From: Alphaproteobacteria bacterium
GTDB lineage: Bacteria > Pseudomonadota > Alphaproteobacteria > WRAU01 > Hepatincolaceae
Direction: 5' to 3'
Length of the DNA: 64,000 nucleotides
Assembly (NCBI GenBank): GCA_009780035.1
Contig: WRAU01000005.1
Coordinates: 1-64,000 of the forward strand
Every line of letters begins with the position of its first letter. The first letter of the stretch is position 1. The position numbers were made by a program, and so were the translations under genes. The notes under the pieces were generated by a model, which saw nothing but the letters and a program-made list of their open reading frames with translations, had not been told where the DNA came from and did not search any database. This document shows, in pieces, positions 25,086 to 35,033 of this stretch.

Positions 25086-26240
25086 ATGCTAAGCGATAGA
25101 GTTCAAAAGTTTCTAGCAGAGAATGCTAATAAACTTGAAACACCATATGTAATTTTTGATCTGCAGGTTTTGCGGGAAAAATATGCTGATTTCAAAAAAA
25201 ATATGCCGAATGTTGATGTTTTTTATGCAGTAAAGTGCAATCCTGCTCCGAAAGTAATTGAAACCCTTAATAAATTAGGAAGCTGCTTTGATGTGGCTTC
25301 CATTGAAGAAGTTGAACTTTGTTTATCTCTTGGAGTTGACCCGTCGAAACTATCATGGGGGTCAACAATTAAAAAGCCTTATTTAATAAAAAGAGCTTAC
25401 AATCAAGGTGTGCGGATTTTTGCAACCGACAGCATGGAAGATTTGCAAGGAATTGCAGAAAATGCACCGGGAAGTAAAGTTTACTGCCGAATCCTTGTTA
25501 ATAATAAAAATGCGCTTTGGCCTTTATCGGCAAAATTTGGTTGTTCGGTAGCAATGGCAGAGCACATTTTAGTTGAAGCCCGTGAATTAGGCTTGCAGCC
25601 TTTTGGCGTATCTTTCCATGTGGGTTCGCAGCAGTTAGACATAGAGGCTTGGGATAGAGCGATAACCAATGCAGCAATAGTATTTTCCGAGTTGAAAGAA
25701 AACTATGGCATATCTTTAGAAATGCTGAATTTAGGAGGTGGTTATCCTGCGTATGGCTATTTAACCGACCATCAGCCGATTGAAGATTATTACCAAGCTA
25801 TTAAAGAATCGTTAGATTACAATTTTGGTGAAGATCAGCCAAAACTTTTTGCGGAACCAGGCAGATTCTTAGTAGCTGATGCCGGCATTTTAAAAACTGA
25901 AGTAGTATTAGTTTCTAAAAAAAGCCATGACAGTGATTTAAGATGGGTGTATTTAGATGTAGGCGTTTTTGGCGGTTTAGCTGAAACTTTAGGTGAATCT
26001 ATCAAATATCAAATAATTACCAGCAAAGATACTGAAGAAGTTGAAATTGGTGAAGTGAATGTAGCAGGACCTACCTGCGACGGCATGGATATTATGTATA
26101 AAGATTATAAATACAGAATGCCAATGGATTTAACTATTGGAGACAGTGTTTATATTCTTTCTGCAGGAGCTTATACTACCTCATATTCGGCAGTTAATTT
26201 CAATGGTTTCAAGCCTTTAAAAGATTATTTTATTGAATAA
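25086..26240 (+). CDS. PLP-dependent basic amino acid decarboxylase (ornithine/lysine decarboxylase, fold III)
   Basis: 384 residues from ATG 25086; the frame is open upstream to 24945, but that part would be a hydrophobic extension containing the promoter, so it is excluded. The PLP lysine is Lys50 in FYAVKCNP. Other marks are SFHVGSQ, LNLGGGYP, AEPGRF and the cross-subunit GPTCDGMD cysteine motif of ornithine decarboxylases. The product would be putrescine or cadaverine for polyamine synthesis. Substrate choice between ornithine and lysine is not certain. Confidence 0.9.
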   Translation: MLSDRVQKFLAENANKLETPYVIFDLQVLREKYADFKKNMPNVDVFYAVKCNPAPKVIETLNKLGSCFDVASIEEVELCLSLGVDPSKLSWGSTIKKPYLIKRAYNQGVRIFATDSMEDLQGIAENAPGSKVYCRILVNNKNALWPLSAKFGCSVAMAEHILVEARELGLQPFGVSFHVGSQQLDIEAWDRAITNAAIVFSELKENYGISLEMLNLGGGYPAYGYLTDHQPIEDYYQAIKESLDYNFGEDQPKLFAEPGRFLVADAGILKTEVVLVSKKSHDSDLRWVYLDVGVFGGLAETLGESIKYQIITSKDTEEVEIGEVNVAGPTCDGMDIMYKDYKYRMPMDLTIGDSVYILSAGAYTTSYSAVNFNGFKPLKDYFIE

Positions 26241-26288
26241 ATCTTAAGGCGGTGGTATTATATCTGCAAACCATTGGAGATATATAGA

Positions 26289-27068
26289 TTGAAATACTTT
26301 TTTTCAGATGTTGACGGCACTTTATTGCAAGATCATAAACTAGATTCTAATACGGTAGAACTAATTAGGTTGTTTGTAGAACAGGGCAATAAGTTTATTT
26401 TAGCAACAGGAAGGATTGATCCGGATATTATTGGGCTTGAAAAAAGTTTAGGATTCTTTGGAGATTATCGTATATCACAGAATGGTGCAGTTATTAAAGA
26501 TAAAGCAGGCAATGTTATTTATAAAAAATTATTGCCTAAGGAAGTTGTGCCTGCCCTTACAGATTATATCTTTGGATTGCAGAATGTTACCGTAGAAATA
26601 ACAGAAGTAAGCAGCCGCTATGCTACCGCTCCTAGAAATATTTCTTATACCTACGAATTTACTACTCCTATAGCTGTTGACCCTAATATCCGCGAAAAAA
26701 TTCCGACATTAGAGTGCACTTTGTTTTTAATTTTATCTGATGATGCGGAGCTGTTCAAAAAAATTCAAAATGATATTCAAGAAAAATGGGGTGATAAAAT
26801 TTATGCGGTATTAACTTCGCCGGGTTGTTTAGAGGTTATATCACAAGAAGTTTCTAAGGGGAATGCTATTGCTTTTTTAGAGAAAAAGCTAGGTTTGGAT
26901 AAAAAAAATATTTTTGTGGCTGGTGATAGCTATAACGATGTTTCTATGTTTGAAAAATATAGTAATTCCTTTGGTATGAAAAATGGTGCAGCTGAGGCAG
27001 TATCTAAAGCATCAAAAATTGTAAGCAGTGTGGCTGAGGTTATTGAAGCCATTAATAAGGTTAAATAG
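26289..27068 (+). CDS. HAD-family phosphatase, Cof type
   Basis: 259 residues from TTG 26289, chosen because GGAGA lies nine bases upstream; an earlier in-frame TTG at 26274 overlaps that site. Motif I is FFSDVDGTLL (nucleophile and acid Asp), motif II ILATGR, motif III a Lys in SKGNA, and motif IV GDSYNDVSMF. The alpha/beta cap between motifs II and III is of the Cof/IIB type. Such enzymes dephosphorylate sugar phosphates or cofactors; the substrate is unknown. Confidence 0.88.
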   Translation: MKYFFSDVDGTLLQDHKLDSNTVELIRLFVEQGNKFILATGRIDPDIIGLEKSLGFFGDYRISQNGAVIKDKAGNVIYKKLLPKEVVPALTDYIFGLQNVTVEITEVSSRYATAPRNISYTYEFTTPIAVDPNIREKIPTLECTLFLILSDDAELFKKIQNDIQEKWGDKIYAVLTSPGCLEVISQEVSKGNAIAFLEKKLGLDKKNIFVAGDSYNDVSMFEKYSNSFGMKNGAAEAVSKASKIVSSVAEVIEAINKVK

Positions 27069-27161
27069 TTTAAACTTATTTATAAGATAATATCTGCTTG
27101 GCAGTTTGTGTTGGAATATTTGCGTTTATAAATGAATTCATAAATAAAAAAGAAAGAAATA

Positions 27162-27287
27162 ATGAATTGGATTAATTTAAAAAGCTATGCTCTGCGGTCT
27201 TTAGCCATAGCGCTGGGGACAATGCTTATTATTCATATTATTCTAAAGATTAAAGCATGGTATAAAAAGAAAAAAGCTGGAAGATAG
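27162..27287 (+). CDS. Small single-pass membrane protein
   Basis: 41 residues: MNWINLKSYALRS, then a membrane helix (about 14-29, LAIALGTMLIIHIILK) and a Lys-rich tail (KAWYKKKKAGR). A weak AAAGAAA purine stretch precedes the ATG. The positive-inside tail and clean length make it plausible. No homolog is recognised. It ends just before the converging corA gene. Confidence 0.5.
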   Translation: MNWINLKSYALRSLAIALGTMLIIHIILKIKAWYKKKKAGR

Positions 27288-27293
27288 TTTTTA

Positions 27294-28238
27294 TTACTTT
27301 AATAAGTTTTTCTTCCAAAGATAAAGCAGCGATGCAAATATCAGCACTATAGATAAACTAATAACAATCCAGAAACCTATGGGCTCTCCTTCAAAAGGAA
27401 TCTTCACATTCATGCCCCAAAATCCAGCTAAAACCATAGGAATGGTTAGAAGAATCGTAATATTTGTTAAAAGTTTTAAGAAATTGTTTTGATTATTGGC
27501 TACAATAGAGGCTATGGTATCCATTAAATCAATAATAATCTTTGAATAAGTATCAACCATTTCAATAGCCTGCTTATTTTCAGTGTAGGCATCATCAAGA
27601 AGCTCATCGTTAATATTCTCGAAATCAAATACACTATCTGGCTTTTTGCTCTGCAGATTGATAATTCTGGTTATAACTAAATCGTTAGAATATAAAGACA
27701 TGCTGAAAAAAGTTAAGGTTTTTTGTAGTTTAAGCGCTTCCAGCATATCGGTTTTATTATTAAATTCTACAAGTCTTTCCTCTAATCCCTCAAATTCTTT
27801 AATAATTTTACGAGTTAAAAATACATAAGTTTTTGATACTTCGTAAAGAATCCCAATAAAAATATTTATTTTATTATCAAACAAGTCATGTTTGTTGCTA
27901 ATCCGCTCAATATAAAATAAAGGATTAATAGATTCTGTTGAAATAAAAACAAAATAATTTTTAGCTATTACTATGCCAATAGGAGTTGCATCCATAAGGT
28001 TTTCTTTATTGGTAAAAGCTACATTAACAACACTTTGAATACAATTATCACGAATATCGATTCTTGAGCGTTCCTCAGGATCTAGCATTCTAATAATGCT
28101 ATAGCTAGAAATATCCAGCAGATTGCTGACAAATTCAACTTCTTCTTCTGTAGGATTATGTAAATTAATTAAGCAGTCTTTTTGTATAAAATCAATCTCA
28201 GTAAAAGTTTCATTAGAAAATTGATAAAATCTAAGCAT
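27294..28238 (-). CDS. corA: CorA-family magnesium/divalent cation transporter
   Basis: 314 residues. A large cytoplasmic N-terminal domain (1-250) with long stalk helices is followed by two C-terminal membrane helices (about 255-274 and 288-308) joined by the GMN signature (Gly275-Met-Asn277) that forms the selectivity entrance. The family forms pentameric Mg2+ channels. The residue before GMN is Trp instead of the usual Tyr. Confidence 0.93.
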   Translation of the reverse strand: MLRFYQFSNETFTEIDFIQKDCLINLHNPTEEEVEFVSNLLDISSYSIIRMLDPEERSRIDIRDNCIQSVVNVAFTNKENLMDATPIGIVIAKNYFVFISTESINPLFYIERISNKHDLFDNKINIFIGILYEVSKTYVFLTRKIIKEFEGLEERLVEFNNKTDMLEALKLQKTLTFFSMSLYSNDLVITRIINLQSKKPDSVFDFENINDELLDDAYTENKQAIEMVDTYSKIIIDLMDTIASIVANNQNNFLKLLTNITILLTIPMVLAGFWGMNVKIPFEGEPIGFWIVISLSIVLIFASLLYLWKKNLLK

Positions 28239-28309
28239 CTTTAAATTTTGTTGTTAATATTATATAATATATATTATAATCTATATTAATATTTAAATAA
28301 ATAATTAAA

Positions 28310-28750
28310 ATGAAAAAAAATTTATTATCATTATTGCTGTTTCTGTTTGCTAGCAGCTGCATTACTTTAAATAATAATTTTGAGGGATATTATTGGCGTT
28401 TAGTTTCAATTGAAGGAGAAGCTGTGCCAGTGTTCGATCAAAAATCTATGTCTAAGAAGAATGCTTATATTACCTTTCAAGGCAGTGATAGAATTACAGG
28501 ATTCAGCGGCTGCAATACCATTAATGCTAAGTTTGACAGAGATCATAATGTTACGCATTTTTTAGGAGTGGTTGCCACAAAAAACAAATGCACTCCAGAG
28601 AAAAATAAAATTGAACAAAACTTTTTAACTTTTTTAAAGATGTCTGAATATATGATTATTAACGGCAATACCTTAACTATCTATAACAAAAATAAAGATA
28701 TTGTCTTAATTTTTAAGAAAGAAGAAGCTGTCTCCGTAAAGAAAATATAA
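28310..28750 (+). CDS. META-domain lipoprotein (HslJ-like)
   Basis: 146 residues. The signal peptide ends in a lipobox FASSC, so the protein should be lipid-anchored in the envelope. The rest is one META domain: WRLVSIEG, ITFQGSDRITGFSGCN and NTLTIYNKN, with paired cysteines. META-domain proteins such as HslJ are linked to envelope stress or antibiotic tolerance in other bacteria; the biochemical role is unknown. Confidence 0.85.
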   Translation: MKKNLLSLLLFLFASSCITLNNNFEGYYWRLVSIEGEAVPVFDQKSMSKKNAYITFQGSDRITGFSGCNTINAKFDRDHNVTHFLGVVATKNKCTPEKNKIEQNFLTFLKMSEYMIINGNTLTIYNKNKDIVLIFKKEEAVSVKKI

Positions 28751-28766
28751 AATATTTTATATTTTC

Positions 28767-28834
28767 TTGTAATCTTATAAAAAATGTGCGATAATAAAAA
28801 AGACATATAAGAATCTTATTTTTCTCTTATATGT
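28767..28834 (+). promoter_or_regulatory. Cold-shock gene promoter and 5'-terminal mRNA hairpin
   Basis: TTGTAA (28767-28772), 17 bp, GATAAT (28790-28795). Transcription should start near 28802, so a perfect 10-bp hairpin (28803-28812/28825-28834) lies at the very 5' end of the mRNA, with a 33-base gap to the start codon. It could also end the upstream lipoprotein transcript. 5' leader structures control many cold-shock mRNAs. Confidence 0.55.
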
Positions 28835-28867
28835 TGTTTGTTAAATTTTTTATAAGGTTATATTGTA

Positions 28868-29074
28868 ATGCAAAAAGGAAAAGTTAAGTGGTTCAATGCT
28901 ACTAAAGGATTTGGTTTCATTGTTCCAGAAAATTCTGATAAAGATATTTTCGTTCATATTTCAGCTGTTAGTGCAGCAGGATTAAAAAATCTTCAAGATA
29001 ATCAAGCAATTGAATTCGAAATTGAAGAAAATGGCGAAAGAAAATCAGCAGTTAATTTAAAAATTGTTGATTAA
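28868..29074 (+). CDS. Cold-shock protein (CspA family)
   Basis: 68 residues, a single cold-shock domain. RNP1 is KGFGFIVPE and RNP2 is DIFVHIS, the aromatic/basic surfaces that bind single-stranded nucleic acid; the N-terminal KVKWFNATKGFGF is diagnostic. It acts as an RNA chaperone melting secondary structures in the cytoplasm. It is monocistronic, with its own promoter and a strong terminator. Confidence 0.96.
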   Translation: MQKGKVKWFNATKGFGFIVPENSDKDIFVHISAVSAAGLKNLQDNQAIEFEIEENGERKSAVNLKIVD

Positions 29075-29102
29075 ATTAAATAAAAATTTTTATTAAAAAT
29101 TT

Positions 29103-29139
29103 AAAGGAATATCAACTTTAAATGTGATATTCCTTTTTT
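29103..29139 (+). terminator. Terminator of the cold-shock gene
   Basis: 12-bp stem AAAGGAATATCA/TGATATTCCTTT (29103-29114 and 29125-29136) with a T-run to 29139: a strong intrinsic terminator. Confidence 0.92.
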
Positions 29140-29156
29140 CTTATTTAAAAAGAGTA

Positions 29157-29185
29157 TTGAATTATTTATATAATAATACTATATT
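29157..29185 (+). promoter_or_regulatory. Promoter of the tig-clpP-clpX block
   Basis: TTGAAT (29157-29162), 17-bp spacer, TATATT (29180-29185), 41 bases upstream of the tig start. Confidence 0.6.
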
Positions 29186-29226
29186 AGTTTAGTAGTATTT
29201 AATACGCATGGAAAAAGGGATTTAAC

Positions 29227-30597
29227 ATGGAAATCAAAGAACTCTCCGCTGAAGGATTAAAAAGAACCTATACTGTATCTATAAGTGCAGTTGAGCTTGC
29301 AAGCGAAAAAGATAAAAAATTGCAAAGCATTGCTAAAAAAGCCACTATAGACGGGTTCAGAGCAGGCAAAGCCCCGCTAGATAAAATTGAAGCTCAATAC
29401 GGCAATAAGGTTATCCCCGAAGTTTTGGAAGACAGCACTAATAATGCTATAGACAAAATCTATACCGATTTTAAAATTGAAACAGTTTCTGCTCCTAAGG
29501 TTAATGTGAAAGATTTCTCTATGGAAAAAGGCTTGGAACTAACCGTTGAGGTGGAGTTATTTCCAGAGATTAAAGATGTTGATTTTTCTAAAATTACTCT
29601 TAATAAGAAGGTAATTGAAGTAGGCGAAAAAGAAATAAACGAATCATTAGATCAAATGGCTAATTATTATAAGTCTTTTGAAGATATTACAGAAAACAGA
29701 GCCGCTAAAAACGGCGATGTGTTGGTAATAGATTTTATCGGCAGAATTGACGGCGTAGAATTTGATGGCGGCAAAGGTGATGATTTCCCTTTGGAGTTAG
29801 GCTCTAACATGTTTATTCCGGGTTTTGAAGAACAGCTGATCGGTAAGAAAGTTGGAGATAAGGCGGAAGTAAAAGTTCCTTTTCCTTCCGATTACCATGC
29901 GGAACATTTAGCAGGTAAAGACAGTATTTTTGAAGTAAATATAAAAAAAATGCAGCAGGTTAAAAAAGCGGCAATTGATGATGACTTAGCTAAAAAAAGC
30001 GGTTTCAGCACATTGGAAGAGTTAAAGCAGGATATTATTAAAAAATACCAAGAACACGCAGAACTTTTAGAAAAAAATGTTCTTAAAAAACAGCTTATTG
30101 AAGAGCTGCAAAAAACTGCTGATTTTGTGCTTCCAGAAACATTATTGGCTTCTGAAAAAGAAGCTCTGTGGAAAGAATTTCAACATTTTAAAGATCATAT
30201 GAAAGCCCATGAAGAAAAAGGTGATTTTGAATCTCATGGTCATGGTGATAAAGATATACAATCTTATAAAAAATCTGATGATGAAGCAAAAGCCGATCAA
30301 GCAGTTGAAGCTGGACGGCGGATAAAAATTGCTTTGCTTTTTAACAGCATTGCCTCTAAAAATTCTATTAAGATAGAAGATAAAGATCTCCAAGATGTTT
30401 TGCAGCAGGAAGCAATGATGTATGGTCGTGATGTTGGCAGCATGGTTTCTTATTACCAAAGCGATAAAAATGCTATGAGAGCCTTACAAAGCAGAGCTTT
30501 AGAGAATAAAATCATGTCTTTTGTGCTAGGTATGGTAAAATTTAATGAAAGTAAAATCAGCTTTGAAGATTACACTAAGCAATTGCAAAATAGCTAA
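29227..30597 (+). CDS. tig: Trigger factor, ribosome-bound chaperone/prolyl isomerase
   Basis: 456 residues against about 430-440 usually. The N-terminal ribosome-binding domain contains the signature variant GFRAGKAPLDKIEAQYG (residues 38-54). The PPIase domain follows (DVLVIDFIGRIDGVEFDGG, then ELGSNMFIPGFEEQL), then the helical C-terminal chaperone domain. A His/Glu/Lys-rich insert near residues 318-345 (HFKDHMKAHEEKGDFESHGH) explains the extra length. It heads the conserved tig-clpP-clpX-lon-hup order. Confidence 0.96.
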   Translation: MEIKELSAEGLKRTYTVSISAVELASEKDKKLQSIAKKATIDGFRAGKAPLDKIEAQYGNKVIPEVLEDSTNNAIDKIYTDFKIETVSAPKVNVKDFSMEKGLELTVEVELFPEIKDVDFSKITLNKKVIEVGEKEINESLDQMANYYKSFEDITENRAAKNGDVLVIDFIGRIDGVEFDGGKGDDFPLELGSNMFIPGFEEQLIGKKVGDKAEVKVPFPSDYHAEHLAGKDSIFEVNIKKMQQVKKAAIDDDLAKKSGFSTLEELKQDIIKKYQEHAELLEKNVLKKQLIEELQKTADFVLPETLLASEKEALWKEFQHFKDHMKAHEEKGDFESHGHGDKDIQSYKKSDDEAKADQAVEAGRRIKIALLFNSIASKNSIKIEDKDLQDVLQQEAMMYGRDVGSMVSYYQSDKNAMRALQSRALENKIMSFVLGMVKFNESKISFEDYTKQLQNS

Positions 30598-30606
30598 GTG
30601 AGTCTT

Positions 30607-30634
30607 ATACCGTCGCAGCACGGGTATGACGAGG
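30607..30634. repeat. Short copy of the dispersed palindromic repeat
   Basis: ATACCGTCGCAGCACGGGTAT followed by GACGAGG, a compact hairpin between tig and clpP. Its halves match the ends of the larger elements at 46524 and 52982. Confidence 0.6.
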
Positions 30635-30642
30635 ATAATTAA

Positions 30643-31251
30643 ATGACAAATAATAAAGAGCAAATGAACGGGCTGGTTCCTATGGTAATAGAAGCCTCCA
30701 GCCGCGGAGAGCGGGCTTTTGATATTTATTCTCGGCTTCTAAAAGAGAGAATAATATTTTTAACCTCGCCGATTGATGATAATATTGCCTCATTGGTTTG
30801 TGCGCAACTGTTGTTTTTAGAATCTGAAGATCCTAAAAAAGACATTGCTCTTTATATTAATTCGCCAGGCGGTGTGGTTACCGCAGGGCTTGCTATCTAT
30901 GATACTATGAATTATATCAAGTGCGATGTTTCTACTTTGTGTATGGGGCAGGCGGCATCTATGGGTTCTTTTCTGTTAATGGCGGGAACTGCTGGCAAGC
31001 GGTTTATTCTGCCAAGTGCTCGGGTTATGGTGCATCAGCCTAGCGGCGGTGCGCAAGGGCAGGCTACGGATATTGAAATTCAAGCTAAAGAAATTTTATA
31101 TTTAAAGTCTATGATTAACGAGATATATGCCAAGCATACGGGACAGCCTATAGAGAAAGTTATTGCTGCCTTAGAAAGAGATAATTTTATGAATGCGAAT
31201 CAAGCGCTGGAGTTTGGTTTAGTTGATGCAATTATCACGCATCGTAATTAA
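30643..31251 (+). CDS. clpP: ATP-dependent Clp protease proteolytic subunit
   Basis: 202 residues. The catalytic triad is visible: Ser106 in GQAASMGSF, His131 in [11 protein letters not shown] and a later Asp near residue 180. [18 protein letters not shown] is the conserved oxyanion/handle region. ClpP forms a tetradecameric barrel fed by ClpX, encoded 18 bases downstream. Confidence 0.98.
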   Translation: MTNNKEQMNGLVPMVIEASSRGERAFDIYSRLLKERIIFLTSPIDDNIASLVCAQLLFLESEDPKKDIALYINSPGGVVTAGLAIYDTMNYIKCDVSTLCMGQAASMGSFLLMAGTAGKRFILPSARVMVHQPSGGAQGQATDIEIQAKEILYLKSMINEIYAKHTGQPIEKVIAALERDNFMNANQALEFGLVDAIITHRN

Positions 31252-31269
31252 TACAAAGATTGGAAAATA

Positions 31270-32571
31270 ATGAGCGAAAAAAAAGACAAAGGTAAATCTA
31301 AAGCTAAAAAGAAAGCAGCAATTTCTTGCTCTTTTTGCGGTAAAGCTCAAGATGAAGTGCTGAAAATAGTTCATGGCATGGAAGGAAATATCTGCTCAGA
31401 ATGTATAGATATTTGTTCCCTCCTTTTAAGCGAATCTGAAAATTTATTACTGGCGGCAGATAGCAAAAAAATAAATAAAAAAATGGCGGATACTTTTAAA
31501 AAATTATCGCCTCAAGAAATTTATAATCAGCTTAATTTGTATGTAATTGGGCAAGATAGTGCTAAAAAAGCTTTATCAGTAGCGGTTTATAACCACTATA
31601 AAAGAATCCTTTCTAATGCAGGCTCTAAAAATAAAGGAGAGTTTAAGGATGTTGATATTGTAAAATCTAATATTTTAATGATAGGTTCAACAGGTGTAGG
31701 AAAAACTTTATTAGCCCAAACCCTTGCTAAAGTTATTGATGTTCCGTTTGCTATTGCCGATGCTACCTCTTTAACTGAGGCGGGCTATGTGGGTGAAGAT
31801 GTTGAAACTATCTTGCTAAGGCTTTTGCAGGCAGCTGATTATGATATAGAAAAAGCGCAGCGGGGCATAATTTATATTGACGAAATTGATAAAATTACTA
31901 AAAAAAGTGATAATCCTTCAATTACTCGGGATGTTAGCGGCGAGGGTGTGCAGCAGGCTTTGCTGAAAATAATTGAAGGCACGGTTTCGTATGTAGCGCC
32001 ACAGGCTGGCAGAAAGTATCCTAATCAGGAATATATCCCTATTGATACTTCAAATATTTTATTTATTTGCGGCGGAGCTTTCAGCGGCTTGGAAAAAATT
32101 ATCCAGCAAAGGCTATCAAAAGGATCTATTGGTTTTAATGCCAGCATCGCAGAACAGTCTAATGATAAAAAAGACAACTTTTTACAATATTTAACCGAAG
32201 AAGATTTATTTAGATACGGCTTAATTCAAGAGTTTGTTGGTCGGCTTTCTTTAAGGGTTTGCTTAGACAAAATGAGTGAAGAAACTATCTACAAAATTCT
32301 AACCGAGCCGAAAAATGCTATTTCGCTACAATATAAAAAACTTTTTTCCCTTGATGGTGTAAAATTAACTTTCAAAGAAGACGGTCTTAAAGCTATAGCA
32401 AAGGCTGTTCATGAAAAACAGCTTGGCGCGCGCGGTTTAAGAGGATACTTAGAAGAAATTTTAAATGAATCCATGTTTGAGATTCCTTCACAGAAGAATA
32501 GTATCAGCGAGGTTGTAATTGACATGGATGTTGCAAATAAAAAAAAGAAACCTATATATATTTATAAGTAA
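31270..32571 (+). CDS. clpX: ClpX, unfoldase subunit of ClpXP
   Basis: 433 residues. An N-terminal C4 zinc domain (CSFCGKA, then CSECIDIC) recognises adaptors. The AAA+ module has Walker [13 protein letters not shown] near residue 139, the YVGEDVE pore/box region, Walker [11 protein letters not shown], and sensor residues. LGARGLRG is the C-terminal sensor 2. It unfolds tagged proteins and feeds them to ClpP. Confidence 0.98.
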   Translation: MSEKKDKGKSKAKKKAAISCSFCGKAQDEVLKIVHGMEGNICSECIDICSLLLSESENLLLAADSKKINKKMADTFKKLSPQEIYNQLNLYVIGQDSAKKALSVAVYNHYKRILSNAGSKNKGEFKDVDIVKSNILMIGSTGVGKTLLAQTLAKVIDVPFAIADATSLTEAGYVGEDVETILLRLLQAADYDIEKAQRGIIYIDEIDKITKKSDNPSITRDVSGEGVQQALLKIIEGTVSYVAPQAGRKYPNQEYIPIDTSNILFICGGAFSGLEKIIQQRLSKGSIGFNASIAEQSNDKKDNFLQYLTEEDLFRYGLIQEFVGRLSLRVCLDKMSEETIYKILTEPKNAISLQYKKLFSLDGVKLTFKEDGLKAIAKAVHEKQLGARGLRGYLEEILNESMFEIPSQKNSISEVVIDMDVANKKKKPIYIYK

Positions 32572-32592
32572 AAGAATATGGGTATTGATTCG

Positions 32593-32625
32593 AAAGAGGT
32601 ATCTATATAAGATGCCTCTTTTTTT
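32593..32625 (+). terminator. Terminator after clpX
   Basis: 10-bp stem AAGAGGTATC/GATGCCTCTT with one G-T pair, loop TATATAA and a run of T. Confidence 0.88.
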
Positions 32626-32695
32626 ATGAATTAAGTTTTTCTTAATCAATTTAACAATATACTAAAAAAGAATAGAAAAAATAGAGCAAAAAACA

Positions 32696-35014
32696 ATGAA
32701 TCAAGAAAATAATGTGCTGCCATTAATTGCCGTTAAAGAAGTTGTGGTGTTTCCTCATATGATAGTATCGCTATTTGTTTCACGCGAAAAATCAATTAAT
32801 GCTTTAAATAATATAACTAAAGATTCTAATAAAATTATTGTGGTTTCGCAGAAAGATACAACAAAAGAAGATGTTCAAGAAAAAGATATTAATAGCGTAG
32901 GCACGCTGGTTGAAATTATCCAAATTGTTAAAATGCCAGATGGCAGTGTGAAAATTGCTGTGCGCGGACTTGACAGGGTAAAAATTACCAGCTCCAATGA
33001 AGATAAAAACTATATGGAAGCCGCTTATGAGGTTTTAGTGGATTCTAAAAATTATGATGAAGATAAACTGCTGGAAGTTAAAGAGAATCTCTTTTTAAAT
33101 CTGAAAAACTATATAGATGCTACCAAACGCATACCCAATACATTGCTGCCGGCAGTTAGAAAGATAGAATCTCTGGATGAGGTGTTGTATTTAATAATTT
33201 CCCATGTGGCAATTCAAGAAGAAGAAAAGCAAAAAATTTTAGAAATGGATAATCTGCTGGAAAGAGTTGCTTATGTGAACTCTATTCTTGAGGTAGAGTT
33301 AGACTTATTGGGAGTTGAAAAGAAGATTCGCGAACGCGTTAAAAAGCAGATGGAAAAGAATCAGAAAGACTACTATCTAAACGAACAGATAAAAGCCATT
33401 CAAAAAGAGCTTAATAATGGTGAAGATGTTAAAGACGAAGTTAAAGAATTACTGCTGAAGGCTAAAAAAACAAAACTTACGAAAGAAGCACGGGAAAAAA
33501 TTGAGCCGGAAATTAAAAAGCTGGCAATGATGAATCCTATCTCGGCTGAGGCAACAGTGCTGCGTAATTATGTTGACTGGGTGCTTAGTCTTCCTTGGGA
33601 TGTTAAAGCTGGAGCTAAGATAGATATTAAAAAAGCTGAAGAGTATTTAGAAGAAGAGCATTATGCGCTAGGGAAAGTTAAAGAGAGAATCCTTGAGTAT
33701 TTAGCAGTGCTGAAAAAATCGCCGAAAATGAAGGCTCCGATTCTGTGTTTAGTAGGACCTCCTGGCGTAGGAAAAACATCTTTAGCAAAATCTATCGCAA
33801 AAGCTGCGCAAAGGGAATTTGTTAGAATATCTTTGGGAGGCGTGAAAGATGAATCTGAAATTAGGGGGCATCGCCGGACTTATATTGGTGCAATGCCGGG
33901 AAAACTTATTCAGGCTATGAAAAAAGTTAAAGTAAGCAATCCTTTAATTTTATTAGATGAAATTGATAAAATGAGCTCAGATTTCCGCGGCGACCCTTCC
34001 TCAGCATTGTTGGAAGTGTTAGATAAAGAGCAGAATACAGCTTTTGTAGATCATTATATTGAGGTTGGCTATGATCTTTCTAATGTAATGTTTATCGCCA
34101 CTGCTAATTCTTTAAATATGCAGGAAGCCTTAGTTGACAGAATGGAAATTATCCAGCTAAGCGGCTATAGCGAAGAAGAAAAATTAGAGATTGCCAAAAG
34201 ACATTTAATTCCTAGAGACATGAATGAAGCGGCGCTAGTTGAAGAGGAAATTAAAATAGAGGATAAAGCCATTCTTGAGCTGATTAGAAATTACACTAGA
34301 GAATCTGGAGTTAGAAAGCTAGAGGAAGTAATTGCATCAGTTGCTAGAAAAGTTGCGATGGAGATTGTTTTAGGAAAAATCAAATCTGCCAAAATTAACT
34401 TGAAGAATCTTGTTGACTATGCTGGAGTTCCTAAGTTTAAGGATTCTGGAGTTGAAAAAGAAAATAAAGTAGGGATAACTACCGGTTTGGCTTGGACTCG
34501 TGTGGGCGGAGATATTCTTTATATAGAAGCCTTAAAACTGCCAGGCAAAGGTGAGGTTAAAATGACCGGTAAACTGGGTGAGGTTATGCAGGAATCTGTC
34601 CGGGCAGCTTATTCGCTTCTTCAGGCAAATGCTAGTGATTTAGGATTGGCAGAGAATCTTTTTACCGATTATAACTTACATATCCATGTTCCTGAAGGGG
34701 CAACTCCTAAAGACGGTCCTTCTGCTGGTGTTGCCATGACTACTTCCATGTATTCGGCTCTTTCGGGAAAAAAAGTAAGGAGCGATGTGGCAATGACAGG
34801 GGAAATTACTTTACGGGGCAAAGTTTTACCAATCGGTGGTTTAAGGGAAAAGATTCTTGCAGCATTGAGATTCGGCATCACTAATATTATTATTCCTAAG
34901 GATAATGAAAGCGATTTAAAGGATATTCCTGAAAATTCTTTGAAACAGCTTAACATAGTAAGTGTTGCTGACTTTAAGGAAGTTCTTGCGTTTGCTATTG
35001 CAAAAGAAAAATAA
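32696..35014 (+). CDS. lon: Lon ATP-dependent protease
   Basis: 772 residues. An N-terminal substrate-binding domain (1-200) and coiled-coil linker precede the AAA+ core with Walker A GPPGVGKT (354-361), Walker B LILLDEID, and the S16 peptidase domain with catalytic Ser676 in KDGPSAGVAM and the downstream Lys (GLREKILAA region). It degrades misfolded and regulatory proteins in the cytoplasm. It is separated from clpX by a terminator, so it likely has its own promoter. Confidence 0.98.
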   Translation: MNQENNVLPLIAVKEVVVFPHMIVSLFVSREKSINALNNITKDSNKIIVVSQKDTTKEDVQEKDINSVGTLVEIIQIVKMPDGSVKIAVRGLDRVKITSSNEDKNYMEAAYEVLVDSKNYDEDKLLEVKENLFLNLKNYIDATKRIPNTLLPAVRKIESLDEVLYLIISHVAIQEEEKQKILEMDNLLERVAYVNSILEVELDLLGVEKKIRERVKKQMEKNQKDYYLNEQIKAIQKELNNGEDVKDEVKELLLKAKKTKLTKEAREKIEPEIKKLAMMNPISAEATVLRNYVDWVLSLPWDVKAGAKIDIKKAEEYLEEEHYALGKVKERILEYLAVLKKSPKMKAPILCLVGPPGVGKTSLAKSIAKAAQREFVRISLGGVKDESEIRGHRRTYIGAMPGKLIQAMKKVKVSNPLILLDEIDKMSSDFRGDPSSALLEVLDKEQNTAFVDHYIEVGYDLSNVMFIATANSLNMQEALVDRMEIIQLSGYSEEEKLEIAKRHLIPRDMNEAALVEEEIKIEDKAILELIRNYTRESGVRKLEEVIASVARKVAMEIVLGKIKSAKINLKNLVDYAGVPKFKDSGVEKENKVGITTGLAWTRVGGDILYIEALKLPGKGEVKMTGKLGEVMQESVRAAYSLLQANASDLGLAENLFTDYNLHIHVPEGATPKDGPSAGVAMTTSMYSALSGKKVRSDVAMTGEITLRGKVLPIGGLREKILAALRFGITNIIIPKDNESDLKDIPENSLKQLNIVSVADFKEVLAFAIAKEK

Positions 35015-35033
35015 AAAAAAGATAAGAAAGCGC

